In this document: positions 17,654 through 26,327 of the stretch, one piece after another | Layout: the number at the start of each line of letters is the position of its first letter | Position numbering within the stretch: the first letter of the stretch is position 1 | Source of the DNA: Halospina sp040196175 | GTDB lineage: Bacteria; Pseudomonadota; Gammaproteobacteria; Pseudomonadales; Oleiphilaceae | NCBI RefSeq assembly: GCF_040196175.1 | Contig: NZ_JBEFNF010000001.1 | Coordinates: 372,001 to 436,000 of the forward strand | Length of the DNA: 64,000 nucleotides | Reading direction: 5' to 3' | Notes under the pieces: model-generated | Databases searched by the model: none | The model's input: the letters and a program-made list of their open reading frames with translations, nothing else | Told to the model about the DNA's origin: nothing | Position numbers and translations under genes: made by a program

Positions 17654-18553
17654 TCAGGGACAACCGTAAAGGGTTGCACCTTCGTGGCGCTGGTCTTCGG
17701 GCTCTAATTCCAGTGTTGTATGCTGAATGCCGAAACGGCTGGCAAGGGCCTCACGGATACGCTCTTTCAACGTCTGCTGTTCCGGCCATGCATCGGTGGT
17801 CACCACTACATGGGTGTCCAGAGAGGCCGCATTTTCCTCCATCAACCAGAAATGGGCATGATGGATATCGCGCACACCGTTAAACTCCCGGATGCAATCC
17901 AACACTGCCTCCGTATCAATCTCCGGTGGACTGCCCAGCATAAGCACACGGATTACCCCGCCAATCTCCGTCGCTGAAAGCCAAAAGATGTAGCCGGCAA
18001 TCAGCAGCGTGATCAGTGGATCAACGAGGCGCCAGTCATAAAGCAGAATGAGAACGCCGCTGACCACTACGGCTACTGAGGTTAGGGCGTCACTGAGATT
18101 GTGCAGGAAGAGAGCGCGGATGTTGGATCCCCCTTCTCGGATGGAACCGGTAAGAACAGCCGTGAGAGTGTCTACGACCAATGCGAGCAGACCCAACAGG
18201 ATGACCGGCATGCCGGCAACCTCCGTCGGATCCAGAATGCGCATGATGCCCTCGAAGGCCAGATAAAGCCCGATAAGAATCAGGGTCGTGTAGTTGACCA
18301 GGGCGGCAACGGTTTCCACGCGGCCGTAGCCAAATGTCATTGCCGGGTCCGCGGGACGCCGCGCGATGCGTCGCGCCATCAGAGCAATGACCATCGACGC
18401 CATGTCCGAGAAGTTGTGCAGGGCATCGCCAATGAGTGCAAGACTGCCTGAAAGAATACCGCCGCCGATCTGGGCCAGGGTGAGTAGGAAATTGCTTACA
18501 ATCGCGATGCCGACCCGTTGGTCTCCTGCCGAGTGGTCATGATTGTGGTCCAT
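17654..18553 (-). CDS. CDF-family metal cation (Zn/Cd/Co) efflux protein
   Basis: This 299-residue cation diffusion facilitator exports divalent metal in exchange for protons. It starts with a His-rich DHNHDH tail and has about six membrane helices. The transport-site motifs are HNFSD in helix 2 and HNLSD in helix 5 (the paired His/Asp ligands of Zn-type CDFs). A cytoplasmic domain follows, with HAHFWLME and HVVVTTD. It is of the CzcD/ZitB kind. It is divergent from a CzcCBA-like pump locus and shares a 178-base intergenic region with it, suggesting joint metal response. No regulator gene is adjacent. Confidence 0.93.
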   Translation of the reverse strand: MDHNHDHSAGDQRVGIAIVSNFLLTLAQIGGGILSGSLALIGDALHNFSDMASMVIALMARRIARRPADPAMTFGYGRVETVAALVNYTTLILIGLYLAFEGIMRILDPTEVAGMPVILLGLLALVVDTLTAVLTGSIREGGSNIRALFLHNLSDALTSVAVVVSGVLILLYDWRLVDPLITLLIAGYIFWLSATEIGGVIRVLMLGSPPEIDTEAVLDCIREFNGVRDIHHAHFWLMEENAASLDTHVVVTTDAWPEQQTLKERIREALASRFGIQHTTLELEPEDQRHEGATLYGCP

Positions 18554-18621
18554 GCTTTACTCCAATTGTGATGCCCTAACTTCCGGATTTTTTCGGCCAA
18601 GGATCATTTTTGCAACAGCAA

Positions 18622-18678
18622 CTTTAGTAACCGACCATTGCAGGTCGCTTAATCTGTGGTAGCCTCACCTTACTAAAG
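18622..18678. promoter_or_regulatory. Inverted repeat between divergent metal-efflux genes
   Basis: CTTTAGTAA (18622-18630) and its exact reverse complement TTACTAAAG (18670-18678) lie 48 bases apart centre to centre, in the only intergenic space between the CDF gene and the CzcCBA-like locus. It could be a paired operator for a metal sensor. No standard MerR-type 19-bp spacer promoter was recognised. The assignment is tentative. Confidence 0.4.
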
Positions 18679-18731
18679 CAGCGAGCGGCTGTGCTTATGC
18701 CGTATCGACGTTTTTTGGATAATTGAAGCTT

Positions 18732-19118
18732 ATGCATTTGCGGGCAAACGCAATGTTTGTGAACAATCAGCGATCAGGCCGCCGGCTCAATGCAGCCCTG
18801 ACGGTTGTTTTCGTGATTCAGCTGTTGCTTGGTGCGGGGCTTCATTTCCATCAATTGGGGGACCATGGTCAGTCCGGTTCGGACACTGTCCATGCGGATT
18901 TTTCCCATGAGTTGCACGGGGACCAGAATGGCCTGGATGCAGACCCGATAAGTCGGGAGCAGTCCGGCGACTGGTCCCTGGACCTGGTGATCACCGACTG
19001 GCCACAGCCCATAGTGGTCACTGCAGCCCCAATCGATGTGGGCTCGCAGCTCGTACAGGCACCTCAGCCACCACCACGTTACACGCTTGCCCAACCCCGC
19101 GACCCGCCTCACGCCTGA
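18732..19118 (+). CDS. Small His-containing exported protein preceding metal-efflux genes (CzcI-like)
   Basis: This protein of about 128 residues has an N-terminal hydrophobic segment (ALTVVFVIQLLLGAG) that could be a signal peptide or anchor. A periplasmic part with clustered His and Asp (HFHQLGDHGQSG and HADFSHELHGDQ) follows, then a Pro-rich tail. Its size, export signal, His content and place directly before a CzcC-type gene resemble the small CzcI-like periplasmic proteins of czc loci. I infer a metal-binding or accessory role; sequence similarity is weak. The start is uncertain: TTG 18723, ATG 18732 and ATG 18753 are in frame and none has a strong Shine-Dalgarno. Confidence 0.5.
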   Translation: MHLRANAMFVNNQRSGRRLNAALTVVFVIQLLLGAGLHFHQLGDHGQSGSDTVHADFSHELHGDQNGLDADPISREQSGDWSLDLVITDWPQPIVVTAAPIDVGSQLVQAPQPPPRYTLAQPRDPPHA

Positions 19119-19184
19119 ACACTCCCAATCCGCGGTATGTGGTTTTCCGCATACCGAACGAAACATTGCGTATCGGAGAACACC

Positions 19185-20459
19185 ATGCAGCACTTGGTTA
19201 AGTGTATCTGCAAGGGCAGGCGTTTACCCTGGGCATTGATCACCGCGCTGATGCTGGTAACAGCAGCGCGGGTGTACGCCGGAAGCTGGACCCTGCAGAA
19301 GAGCATCGAGCGGGCACAGTCCGTCTCACCTGTCATTGAGCGGGAAAAGGCAGCCCTTGCGAGTGAGCAGGGCAATTACGAGGAATCCGGTGTCTGGCCG
19401 AACCCCTCGTTGAATGTTTCGGCGGGGGACGCGCTCGGGCAGGAACTGAAGACCAACGATATCCGCGTTCAGAACGTGCAGTTGATACAGCCCATTCCCA
19501 TTGGTGGGCGTACCACCGCGGATGCCGAGGCTGCGGAGCAGGCGGTCTCGGCAGCGCGTTCCGGCGTAAATGGGGCATCGCTTTCCGTAGCCCATGAGGC
19601 GGCGCGGCTGTACCAGCGGCTGCAACACGCACAGGCACAGATGACCATCGCCCAGCGCCAGACCGAGCAGGCCGATCGCTTTGAGAATATTGCCCAGAAA
19701 CGCTCGGAGAGTGGCGACATCGCCATGCGTGAAGCCAGCCGCCTGTCAGTATTGGCCGCCCAGGCGGACGCCAGGTTTTCCGATGCCCGTCGCCACCGGG
19801 CGACGGTACTGAACCGTTTCCGCAACCTCCTGGACCTCAGTGGCGGCGAGGACCTCGAGCTTGAGACCACTTTCGCCGTATCAAGGCCGCCTCGTCTGTC
19901 TGACCTGAAATCCCGCCTCGTCAGCCACCCGGAACTCAGGCAGGCACGGCAGGAAACGGAGTCCGCGAGGGCCAGGGTGCGTGAAGCGGATGCCTCACGC
20001 ATTCCGGACCTTAACCTGACGTTCAGCCATAAGCGGTTCGCGCTGCGGGGCGAGGAAGAAAACGCCTATGCCGTTGGGCTGGGCCTGGAGATTCCCCTCT
20101 GGACGACTTACGGAGGCCGCGAGGCGGCTGCCCGAGGCAGGGCGGAACAGGCGAACCAAACCCACAGGGAAGGACGGCGTGAACTTGAGCGCCAGCTTGC
20201 AACAGCGCACGAGTCCCTCGGGCGTTTGATGACACGCCTGGCGCGTCACGAAAAGCAGATACTTGAGCCATCCCGAGAGGTTGTTGAGCAGAGCGAGCAG
20301 GGCTATCGCGCCGGCAATGTCACGCTCACGGAACTGATTGATGCCACCAATGCCGTCTGGCAGGCCGAGCGTACACGGGCGGACCTGCTCCTTGAAGCAC
20401 GCCTGGCGAAACTGGAATTGAAAGAGGCGGTCGGTCTGGCCCCCGGGGAGTCGATGTAA
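19185..20459 (+). CDS. TolC/CzcC-family outer-membrane efflux protein
   Basis: This is the outer-membrane channel of a tripartite metal efflux pump. The 424-residue protein has a cleavable signal peptide (about residues 1-32, LITALMLVTAARVYAG) and two repeats of the outer-membrane efflux protein fold rich in long Ala/Glu/Arg helices. The first strand region is NPSLNVSAGDALG and the second FALRGEEENAYAVGLGLEIPLW. ATG 19185 has a CGGAG six bases ahead; an upstream ATG at 19137 has none and would give an extra non-conserved 16 residues. Its TAA overlaps the ATG of the adaptor gene by one base. Confidence 0.9.
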   Translation: MQHLVKCICKGRRLPWALITALMLVTAARVYAGSWTLQKSIERAQSVSPVIEREKAALASEQGNYEESGVWPNPSLNVSAGDALGQELKTNDIRVQNVQLIQPIPIGGRTTADAEAAEQAVSAARSGVNGASLSVAHEAARLYQRLQHAQAQMTIAQRQTEQADRFENIAQKRSESGDIAMREASRLSVLAAQADARFSDARRHRATVLNRFRNLLDLSGGEDLELETTFAVSRPPRLSDLKSRLVSHPELRQARQETESARARVREADASRIPDLNLTFSHKRFALRGEEENAYAVGLGLEIPLWTTYGGREAAARGRAEQANQTHREGRRELERQLATAHESLGRLMTRLARHEKQILEPSREVVEQSEQGYRAGNVTLTELIDATNAVWQAERTRADLLLEARLAKLELKEAVGLAPGESM

Positions 20460-21763
20460 TGAAGCGCTGGAACGTTCTGATCGTATTTGTATTTATGGCG
20501 ACGCTCGCCGGTTGTGGTAATGGCCACGAGCCGCATGCCGGGGAAGACGGGCACGGCGATCATGGGCATGAAGAGCCTGCTGAGGGAGAAAAGGAGCACG
20601 ATGGCCAGGATCATTCAGGCCAAAAGGAAGAAAAAGACCATGGTGATCATGAAAGTGCCTCAGAGGAAAGCCACGAGGGCGAAAAGGGTGGCCAGGAACT
20701 TGCACTCTCGGACGCGGTGATCCGTGAATTCGGTCTCGAGGTGCGTGAAGCGGGGCCGGGCTCACTGTCCATCAGGCGGGAATTCCCCGGCGAGGTCGTG
20801 TTCGATGAAGGCCTGATCACACACGTGACGGCCCGTGTTTCCGGACGGGCGGAAAAACTGCTGAAACAGAGCGGTGAACAGGTCAGTGAAGGTGAGGTGC
20901 TCGCCGTGCTTTCGAGCCGTGAGCTGGCCCGGGTGCGTTCGCAATTCCTGTCGGCAAAGGCCAGTCTCGAGCTGGCGCGCGCCACCTTCCAGCGCAAGCA
21001 ACGACTGGCCAACGACCAGATCGCCTCCGAGGCCGAACTTCAGGAGAGCCGCCAGGCACTGAGCGAAGCACAGGTCAAGGTTGAGCTGGTGCGCCGCGAG
21101 CTGCGCACCCTGGGCATGACCCCGGAAGGCATCGAGGCGCTGGATCTGGAGAGCAATGCAAGCCTTGCCCGTTACGAGCTGACTGCCCCGGCGGACGGCA
21201 CCATCATTGAACGCCACCTCACCCGTGGTGAGCGGGTGAGCGCCAATGCCGCCGGGGATTCCTCTTTTGTGATCGCCAGCCGGGAGCAGGTCTGGGGCCA
21301 GCTCAGCATCTTTCCCCAGAGCATTGACGATGTGAGTCCGGGCCAGAGTGTCACCGTGCAAGCGACGGATTCCAATGCGTCGGCCATCAGCGCCATCACC
21401 TATGTCACGCCGTTGATGCAGGAAACCACCCGCTCTGCCAGGGGCCGCGTGGTGCTGGAAAACGCTTCCGGCCAGTGGTATCCGGGTCAGTTCATCACGG
21501 GGAATGTGACCGTGGAAACGGTGGATGCGGATGTGGTTGTACCGCAGACCGCGGTCCAGACCATGGATGGCGGGCCGCGGGTGTTTGTGCGGACCGACCA
21601 TGGCTTCAGGGCCCACCCGGTCAAGCTCGGGCGCAAGGCCGACGGCAAGGTCGAAATCCTGCAGGGGCTTTCCGCTGGTGAACGTTACGCCGCTGTGAAT
21701 ACCTTCACGCTCAAGGCGGAATTCGACCGTGAACAGCTCAAGCATGCCGGCCATTCCCACTGA
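20459..21763 (+). CDS. RND efflux periplasmic adaptor (CzcB/CusB-like) with His-rich N-terminus
   Basis: This 434-residue membrane-fusion protein starts with a lipoprotein signal (MATLAGC). About 65 residues very rich in His, Glu and Asp (HEPHAGEDGHGDHGHEE and on) follow, a likely metal-binding antenna. Next come the adaptor domains: barrel-sandwich half motifs around GRAEKLLKQSGEQVSEGE, a helical hairpin (residues ~165-225) and LTAPADGTIIERHLTRGERV. It links the RND pump to the CzcC-type channel. It overlaps the upstream gene by one base and precedes the pump gene by 28 bases. The His stretch indicates metal rather than drug export. Confidence 0.92.
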   Translation: MKRWNVLIVFVFMATLAGCGNGHEPHAGEDGHGDHGHEEPAEGEKEHDGQDHSGQKEEKDHGDHESASEESHEGEKGGQELALSDAVIREFGLEVREAGPGSLSIRREFPGEVVFDEGLITHVTARVSGRAEKLLKQSGEQVSEGEVLAVLSSRELARVRSQFLSAKASLELARATFQRKQRLANDQIASEAELQESRQALSEAQVKVELVRRELRTLGMTPEGIEALDLESNASLARYELTAPADGTIIERHLTRGERVSANAAGDSSFVIASREQVWGQLSIFPQSIDDVSPGQSVTVQATDSNASAISAITYVTPLMQETTRSARGRVVLENASGQWYPGQFITGNVTVETVDADVVVPQTAVQTMDGGPRVFVRTDHGFRAHPVKLGRKADGKVEILQGLSAGERYAAVNTFTLKAEFDREQLKHAGHSH

Positions 21764-21791
21764 GGCCACCGCGACCCGGGAGCATTGAAAC

Positions 21792-24700
21792 ATGATTGAA
21801 CGACTGATGGATGTCTGCCTCCGCAACCGTCTACTGATGGTATTGCTGGGGGTGCTGGTACTGGCCAGCGGGATCTGGAGCTGGCAGAAACTGGCGGTGG
21901 ACGCGGTTCCGGACGTCTCGCCGACGCTGGTGCAGGTCTTCACGGTGACCGACGGTCTTGCGCCCGAGGAAGTGGAGACCTATGTGAGCTACCCCGTTGA
22001 GCAGGCCATGACAGGGCTGCCCAAGGTGCGGGAAATCCGGAGCAACTCGAACTTCGGGCTTTCGGTGGTCAGCGTCTACTTCGAGGATGGCACGGACATC
22101 TACCACGCACGCCAACTGGTCAGCGAGCGCCTGCAGAAGGCGCGTGAAAGCATTCCAGAGGGTTTCGGCGAGCCTCAGATGGGCCCGATCGCCAGCGGTC
22201 AGGGCCTGGTTCTCTACTACTACCTGGATGCCCCCAGGGAAGAATACAATCTGACCCAGCTGCGCACCATCCAGGACTGGCTGATCAAGCCGAAGATGGA
22301 GACGGTGCGTGGCGTTACGGAAGTACTCGGGATCGGCGGCCACAAGAAGCAGTACCAGGTGAACGTCAATCCGGACGCGCTCCAGCGTTACGATCTGGAT
22401 CTCCAGAAAGTGATTGATCGTGTACGCTCCAGCAACCTCAACGTGGGCGCTCAGTTCCTTGAAGAGGGCGGCGAGCAGTTCGTGATCCGATCCGAGGGGC
22501 TGGCCAAGGGCATCAGGGACCTGGAGCGGATTACCGTCAAGACGGTGGACGGAACCCCGGTGCGGCTGGCGGACATTGCCAGCGTCGAGATCGGCGGCGA
22601 GGTCCGTCAGGGCCTGCAGACGCTCAATGGCGAGAAGGAAGTGGTCTCGGGGATGGTCGTCAAGCTTTATGGCGCCAATACCTCGGCCGTGATCCAACGG
22701 GTGGAAGAGCGTCTGGAATCGATCCAGAAGAGCCTGCCCGAAGGCGTGAAGATCGTGCCGTATTACGAACAGAAAACGCTGGTCCAGAACGCGGTGAACA
22801 CGGTCTCGAATGCCCTCTTCCAGGGCATCGTGCTGGTGGTGCTGGTGTTGTTCGTGTTTATGGGCGGTTTTCGGCCCAGTGTGGTGGTGGCCGCCGCTAT
22901 TCCATTCTCCGTGCTGTTCGCAGTGGTCGGGATGTACTGGTTCGATATCTCCGCGAACCTGATGAGTCTGGGAGGGCTGGCCATTGCGATCGGCCTGATG
23001 GTGGACGGCACCATCGTGATGGTCGAGAACATTGACCGACACCTGCATGAAGCGCAACGTTACGAACCACGGATTCAGGTTGTAGCCCGGGCGTGCCGGG
23101 AGGTGGCTTCGCCCATCCTGTTCGCCATTGCGATTATCATCATCGTCTTTCTGCCACTGTTCACGCTGACCGGCGTTGCCGGCAAGACCTTCCGCCCCCT
23201 GGCCTATACGGTGGCATTGGGCATGGTTGGTTCGTTGGTCTATGCGCTGTTCATCACGCCGGTACTGGCAAGCCTAATGATGCGTCGACCCAAAGCGGAT
23301 GCCGGTGACGGAACGCAGCGCTGGTGGCACCGTCTTATCCCCTCGCAGCCGATTGCGGGTGAATCCGAGGATCATGGTTACAGGCGTGAGTCGCTGATCG
23401 TCCAATGGATCCTGGTGCTCTATCGCCCGCTACTGCGTTTCTTCATCGCGCGTCGATCCCTGGCGGTGTTGCTGGCAGTGGGGCTTCTCGGCATGGGCGC
23501 GGCCCTTTTCCCGCAGCTTGGTTCGGAGTTTGCGCCACGCATGGATGAGGGCGACCTGATCGTGAACATGACGTTTGCTCCTTCCATCTCGCTGAGTGAG
23601 GCCAAGCGCAACACCATGCTCGCCGAAAAACGGATGCTGGACGTTCCGGGCGTAAAGAAGACTGTGAGCCGGGTAGGCCGTGGCGAAGTTGGCGCCCATG
23701 CCGACCCCATCAACACCGTGCATTCGCTGGTGGTTCTGGAGCCGCGCTCCAAATGGAGCGAACTCGGCTACGAGTCCCAGGACGGGATCGAGCAGGCCAT
23801 CCGTGAAGAGCTGGAGGGCATGCCGGGGATAATGACCAACATGACCCAGCCTATCCAGCTCTCCGTGGATGAACTGGTCGGTGGTGTGAAGTCCGAGCTG
23901 GCCGTCAAGCTTTACGGGGACGATCTGACCACGCTGAAACAGAAGGCGGACGCCATCGCCGCGGTTCTGCGGGAGATACCGGGAGCGACCGACGTCAAGG
24001 CAGACCAGGTGATCGGAGCGCCCCAGATGCGCATCCAGCCCGACCGGGATGCGCTGGCGCGTTATGGCATTACTATGGAACGTGTGCAGAACCGCATCCG
24101 GAACGCCGTTGGCGGCACAACGGCCGGGCAGATCTTCGAGGGGATACGGCGTTTTGATGTGTATGTCCGGTATCAGGAAAAGGACCGGAACGATCTGGAG
24201 GCCATGAGCAATATCCTGATTGAGGCCCCTGATGGTGCTGAGGTCCCCCTGAGCCAGCTGGCTAAGCTGGAGAAGATCAGCGGTCCACGCCAGATCAGTC
24301 GTGAAAACGCCCAGCGATACATAACAGTGCAGGCCAACGTGGAGGGCCGGGATATTGGCAGCTTTGTTGAGGCTGGCCAAAAGGCGATCAGCGAGCAGGT
24401 GGATCTGCCTACGGGCTACCTGCTTGAGTGGGGCGGCCAGTATGAGTTGCAGCAAAAGGCCAATGCGCGCTTCGCCATCGTGATTCCGGTAACGCTCGCG
24501 CTGATCTGTCTGATGCTTTACATCAGCTTCCACTCCGTGCGCAGTACGCTGCTGATCCTGTTCAATATTCCCCTGGCGCTGGTGGGCGGCATCGCCGCGC
24601 TCTGGATTTCCGGCCAGAACCTGTCGGTGCCTGCGTCAGTAGGCTTCATCGCGCTTTTCGGCATCGCCCTTGAGAATGGCATGGTGCTGGTGTCCTATCT

Positions 24701-24971
24701 GAACCAGTTGGTGCGCGAGGGCATGGGCCTGGATGAGGCTTCAATACAGGGAGCCTGCCTGCGTGTTCGGCCGGTAATGATGACGGCCCTGACGACATCG
24801 CTGGGGCTTTTGCCCCTGTTGATGGCGACAGGTACTGGCAGTGGGGTGCAGCGGCCGCTGGCCACCGTTGTGGTGGGAGGATTGATCACGTCCACACTGC
24901 TGACTCTGGTGGTCATTCCGGCGCTGTATCGCTGGTTCGCCGAGCGAGCCAGTAGCGTGTCCCAGGATTGA
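21792..24971 (+). CDS. Heavy-metal efflux RND permease (CzcA/CusA superfamily)
   Basis: This 1059-residue inner-membrane proton-driven pump has the twelve-helix, two-fold RND layout: helix 1 at residues ~12-30, a large periplasmic loop, helices 2-6 (~335-510), a second loop and a C-terminal helix bundle. The helix 4 motif reads AIAIGLMVDGTIVMVENI, with Asp405 and Glu412 as proton-relay candidates. The position equal to CzcA Asp402 is Ala399, as in CusA. However, the CusA-type Met ligands near residues 623 and 672 are not visible (VDELVGGVKSELAVKLYG instead). Metal specificity therefore cannot be assigned to Zn/Co/Cd or Cu/Ag. It is the last gene of the czc-like operon. Confidence 0.93.
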   Translation: MIERLMDVCLRNRLLMVLLGVLVLASGIWSWQKLAVDAVPDVSPTLVQVFTVTDGLAPEEVETYVSYPVEQAMTGLPKVREIRSNSNFGLSVVSVYFEDGTDIYHARQLVSERLQKARESIPEGFGEPQMGPIASGQGLVLYYYLDAPREEYNLTQLRTIQDWLIKPKMETVRGVTEVLGIGGHKKQYQVNVNPDALQRYDLDLQKVIDRVRSSNLNVGAQFLEEGGEQFVIRSEGLAKGIRDLERITVKTVDGTPVRLADIASVEIGGEVRQGLQTLNGEKEVVSGMVVKLYGANTSAVIQRVEERLESIQKSLPEGVKIVPYYEQKTLVQNAVNTVSNALFQGIVLVVLVLFVFMGGFRPSVVVAAAIPFSVLFAVVGMYWFDISANLMSLGGLAIAIGLMVDGTIVMVENIDRHLHEAQRYEPRIQVVARACREVASPILFAIAIIIIVFLPLFTLTGVAGKTFRPLAYTVALGMVGSLVYALFITPVLASLMMRRPKADAGDGTQRWWHRLIPSQPIAGESEDHGYRRESLIVQWILVLYRPLLRFFIARRSLAVLLAVGLLGMGAALFPQLGSEFAPRMDEGDLIVNMTFAPSISLSEAKRNTMLAEKRMLDVPGVKKTVSRVGRGEVGAHADPINTVHSLVVLEPRSKWSELGYESQDGIEQAIREELEGMPGIMTNMTQPIQLSVDELVGGVKSELAVKLYGDDLTTLKQKADAIAAVLREIPGATDVKADQVIGAPQMRIQPDRDALARYGITMERVQNRIRNAVGGTTAGQIFEGIRRFDVYVRYQEKDRNDLEAMSNILIEAPDGAEVPLSQLAKLEKISGPRQISRENAQRYITVQANVEGRDIGSFVEAGQKAISEQVDLPTGYLLEWGGQYELQQKANARFAIVIPVTLALICLMLYISFHSVRSTLLILFNIPLALVGGIAALWISGQNLSVPASVGFIALFGIALENGMVLVSYLNQLVREGMGLDEASIQGACLRVRPVMMTALTTSLGLLPLLMATGTGSGVQRPLATVVVGGLITSTLLTLVVIPALYRWFAERASSVSQD

Positions 24972-25052
24972 GAGACGTGATCGCCTTTTCACGCAGTCGG
25001 GTGCTGGCCAGGCCTACCAATGCGTTGAGAACTGATGGGCATTTGACGTTGA

Positions 25053-25082
25053 TTGACGATGATAGACTCCTTGCACTATCTG
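25053..25082 (+). promoter_or_regulatory. Candidate sigma-70 promoter before the chalcone isomerase-like gene
   Basis: TTGACG (25053-25058) and TATCTG (25077-25082) are 18 bases apart, about 28 bases before the ATG at 25111. A second TTGACG lies ten bases upstream. The match to the -10 consensus is moderate. Confidence 0.4.
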
Positions 25083-25110
25083 AAATCGATATAACAGAGA
25101 GGATGTTTTC

Positions 25111-25686
25111 ATGAAACAGATGCTATCGCTCGCCTTTGTGCTGGTATGCACCCTCGCGGTGACCGCCCAGGCCCAGGAGATGACCGTCAAGGGCGTTGAG
25201 CTGCCAGGAACCATCGACGTCGAAGGTAATGAGCTCAGCCTGAACGGCGCCGGCATCCGCTCCAAATGGTTCATGAGCCTGTATGTGGGATCGCTTTACC
25301 TGCCACAGGAATTTGACAGTGCCCAGGCCATCGTTGAAGCGGACCAGCCAATGGCTATTCAACTTGATATCGTCTCCGGCATGATCAACAGCGAGAATAT
25401 GACCGAAGCCACCATGGAAGGATTCGGGAACGCGACAGACGGCAACATGGAGCCCATCCAGGAGGATGTGGATGCGTTCATGAGTTTGTTTGAGGAGGAA
25501 ATCAAGGAAGGGGACCAATTCCAGATTGCCTACCTCCCAGACGACGGGATTGTCGGGTATAAGAACGGTGAGCGCACGGGCACTGTTGATGGCGGCATGA
25601 GATTCAAAAAGGCCGTTTTCGGCATCTGGCTCGGCGAAGTCCCGGCCCAGGAGAGCGTGAAGAACGCCATGATGGGCAAGGACTGA
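25111..25686 (+). CDS. Chalcone isomerase-like secreted protein
   Basis: This 191-residue protein has a signal peptide (residues 1-21, ending TAQAQ) followed by a chalcone-isomerase-like fold. Seen are VKGVELPGTIDVEGNELSLN, GIRSKWFMSLYVGSLYLP and a C-terminal FKKAVFGIWLGEVPAQESVKNAMMG. Bacterial members are mostly periplasmic proteins of unknown role and are not known to isomerise chalcones. An AGAGAGG Shine-Dalgarno precedes the ATG. It converges on nth with five bases between the stops, so it is monocistronic. Confidence 0.85.
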   Translation: MKQMLSLAFVLVCTLAVTAQAQEMTVKGVELPGTIDVEGNELSLNGAGIRSKWFMSLYVGSLYLPQEFDSAQAIVEADQPMAIQLDIVSGMINSENMTEATMEGFGNATDGNMEPIQEDVDAFMSLFEEEIKEGDQFQIAYLPDDGIVGYKNGERTGTVDGGMRFKKAVFGIWLGEVPAQESVKNAMMGKD

Positions 25687-25691
25687 AACGG

Positions 25692-26327
25692 TCAATCAGC
25701 CGTTTTGTCTTTGTACTCGCACAGATCCTCGATGACGCAGCTGCCGCAGCGTGGCCTTCGGGCCAGACAGGTGTAGCGGCCATGGAGGATCAGCCAGTGA
25801 TGCGCGTCCTTGAGGTAGGCCTTCGGGACGCGCTTCATCAGGTTCTCTTCCACTTCCCGTACGTTTTTCCCGGTGGCAATGCCGGTGCGGTTCGCTACAC
25901 GGTAGATATGCGTGTCCACCGCCATAGTGGGCTGATCGAAAGCGGTGTTCAGGATTACATTGGCGGTCTTGCGGCCCACACCAGGTAATGCTTCCAGTTC
26001 TTTGCGGGTCTGCGGCACCTGCGAGTTGTGTTTCTCCACCAGCATCCGGCATGCCTTGATGATGTTGGTGGCCTTGCTGTTGTAGAGGCCGATGGTCTTG
26101 ATGTACGCCTTGAGGCCTTCTTCCCCCAGCTCAAGGATCGCTTCCGGGGTGTTGGCGACGGGGAACAGTTTCGCCGTTGCCTTGTTGACGCCCACGTCGG
26201 TGGCCTGGGCGGAGAGTGTGACCGCCACCAGCAATTCAAATGGAGAGTTGAAGTTCAGTTCCGTGGTGGGCGCGGGATTGGCTTCCTTGAGGCGGGCGAA
26301 GATGGCCTCACGCTTGGTGTCGTTCAT
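25692..26327 (-). CDS. nth: Endonuclease III
   Basis: Nth is a DNA glycosylase/AP lyase that removes oxidised pyrimidines. The 211-residue protein has the helix-hairpin-helix LEALPGVGRKTANVIL with the catalytic Lys, the catalytic Asp in AVDTHIYRV, and the C-terminal 4Fe-4S cluster as C-x6-C-x2-C-x5-C (CLARRPRCGSCVIEDLC). ATG 26327 has CAGGA six to seven bases upstream and overlaps the rnfE stop (ATGA); the frame is open further upstream but that part is only a shadow of rnfE. rnf-nth linkage is conserved in gammaproteobacteria. Confidence 0.97.
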   Translation of the reverse strand: MNDTKREAIFARLKEANPAPTTELNFNSPFELLVAVTLSAQATDVGVNKATAKLFPVANTPEAILELGEEGLKAYIKTIGLYNSKATNIIKACRMLVEKHNSQVPQTRKELEALPGVGRKTANVILNTAFDQPTMAVDTHIYRVANRTGIATGKNVREVEENLMKRVPKAYLKDAHHWLILHGRYTCLARRPRCGSCVIEDLCEYKDKTAD

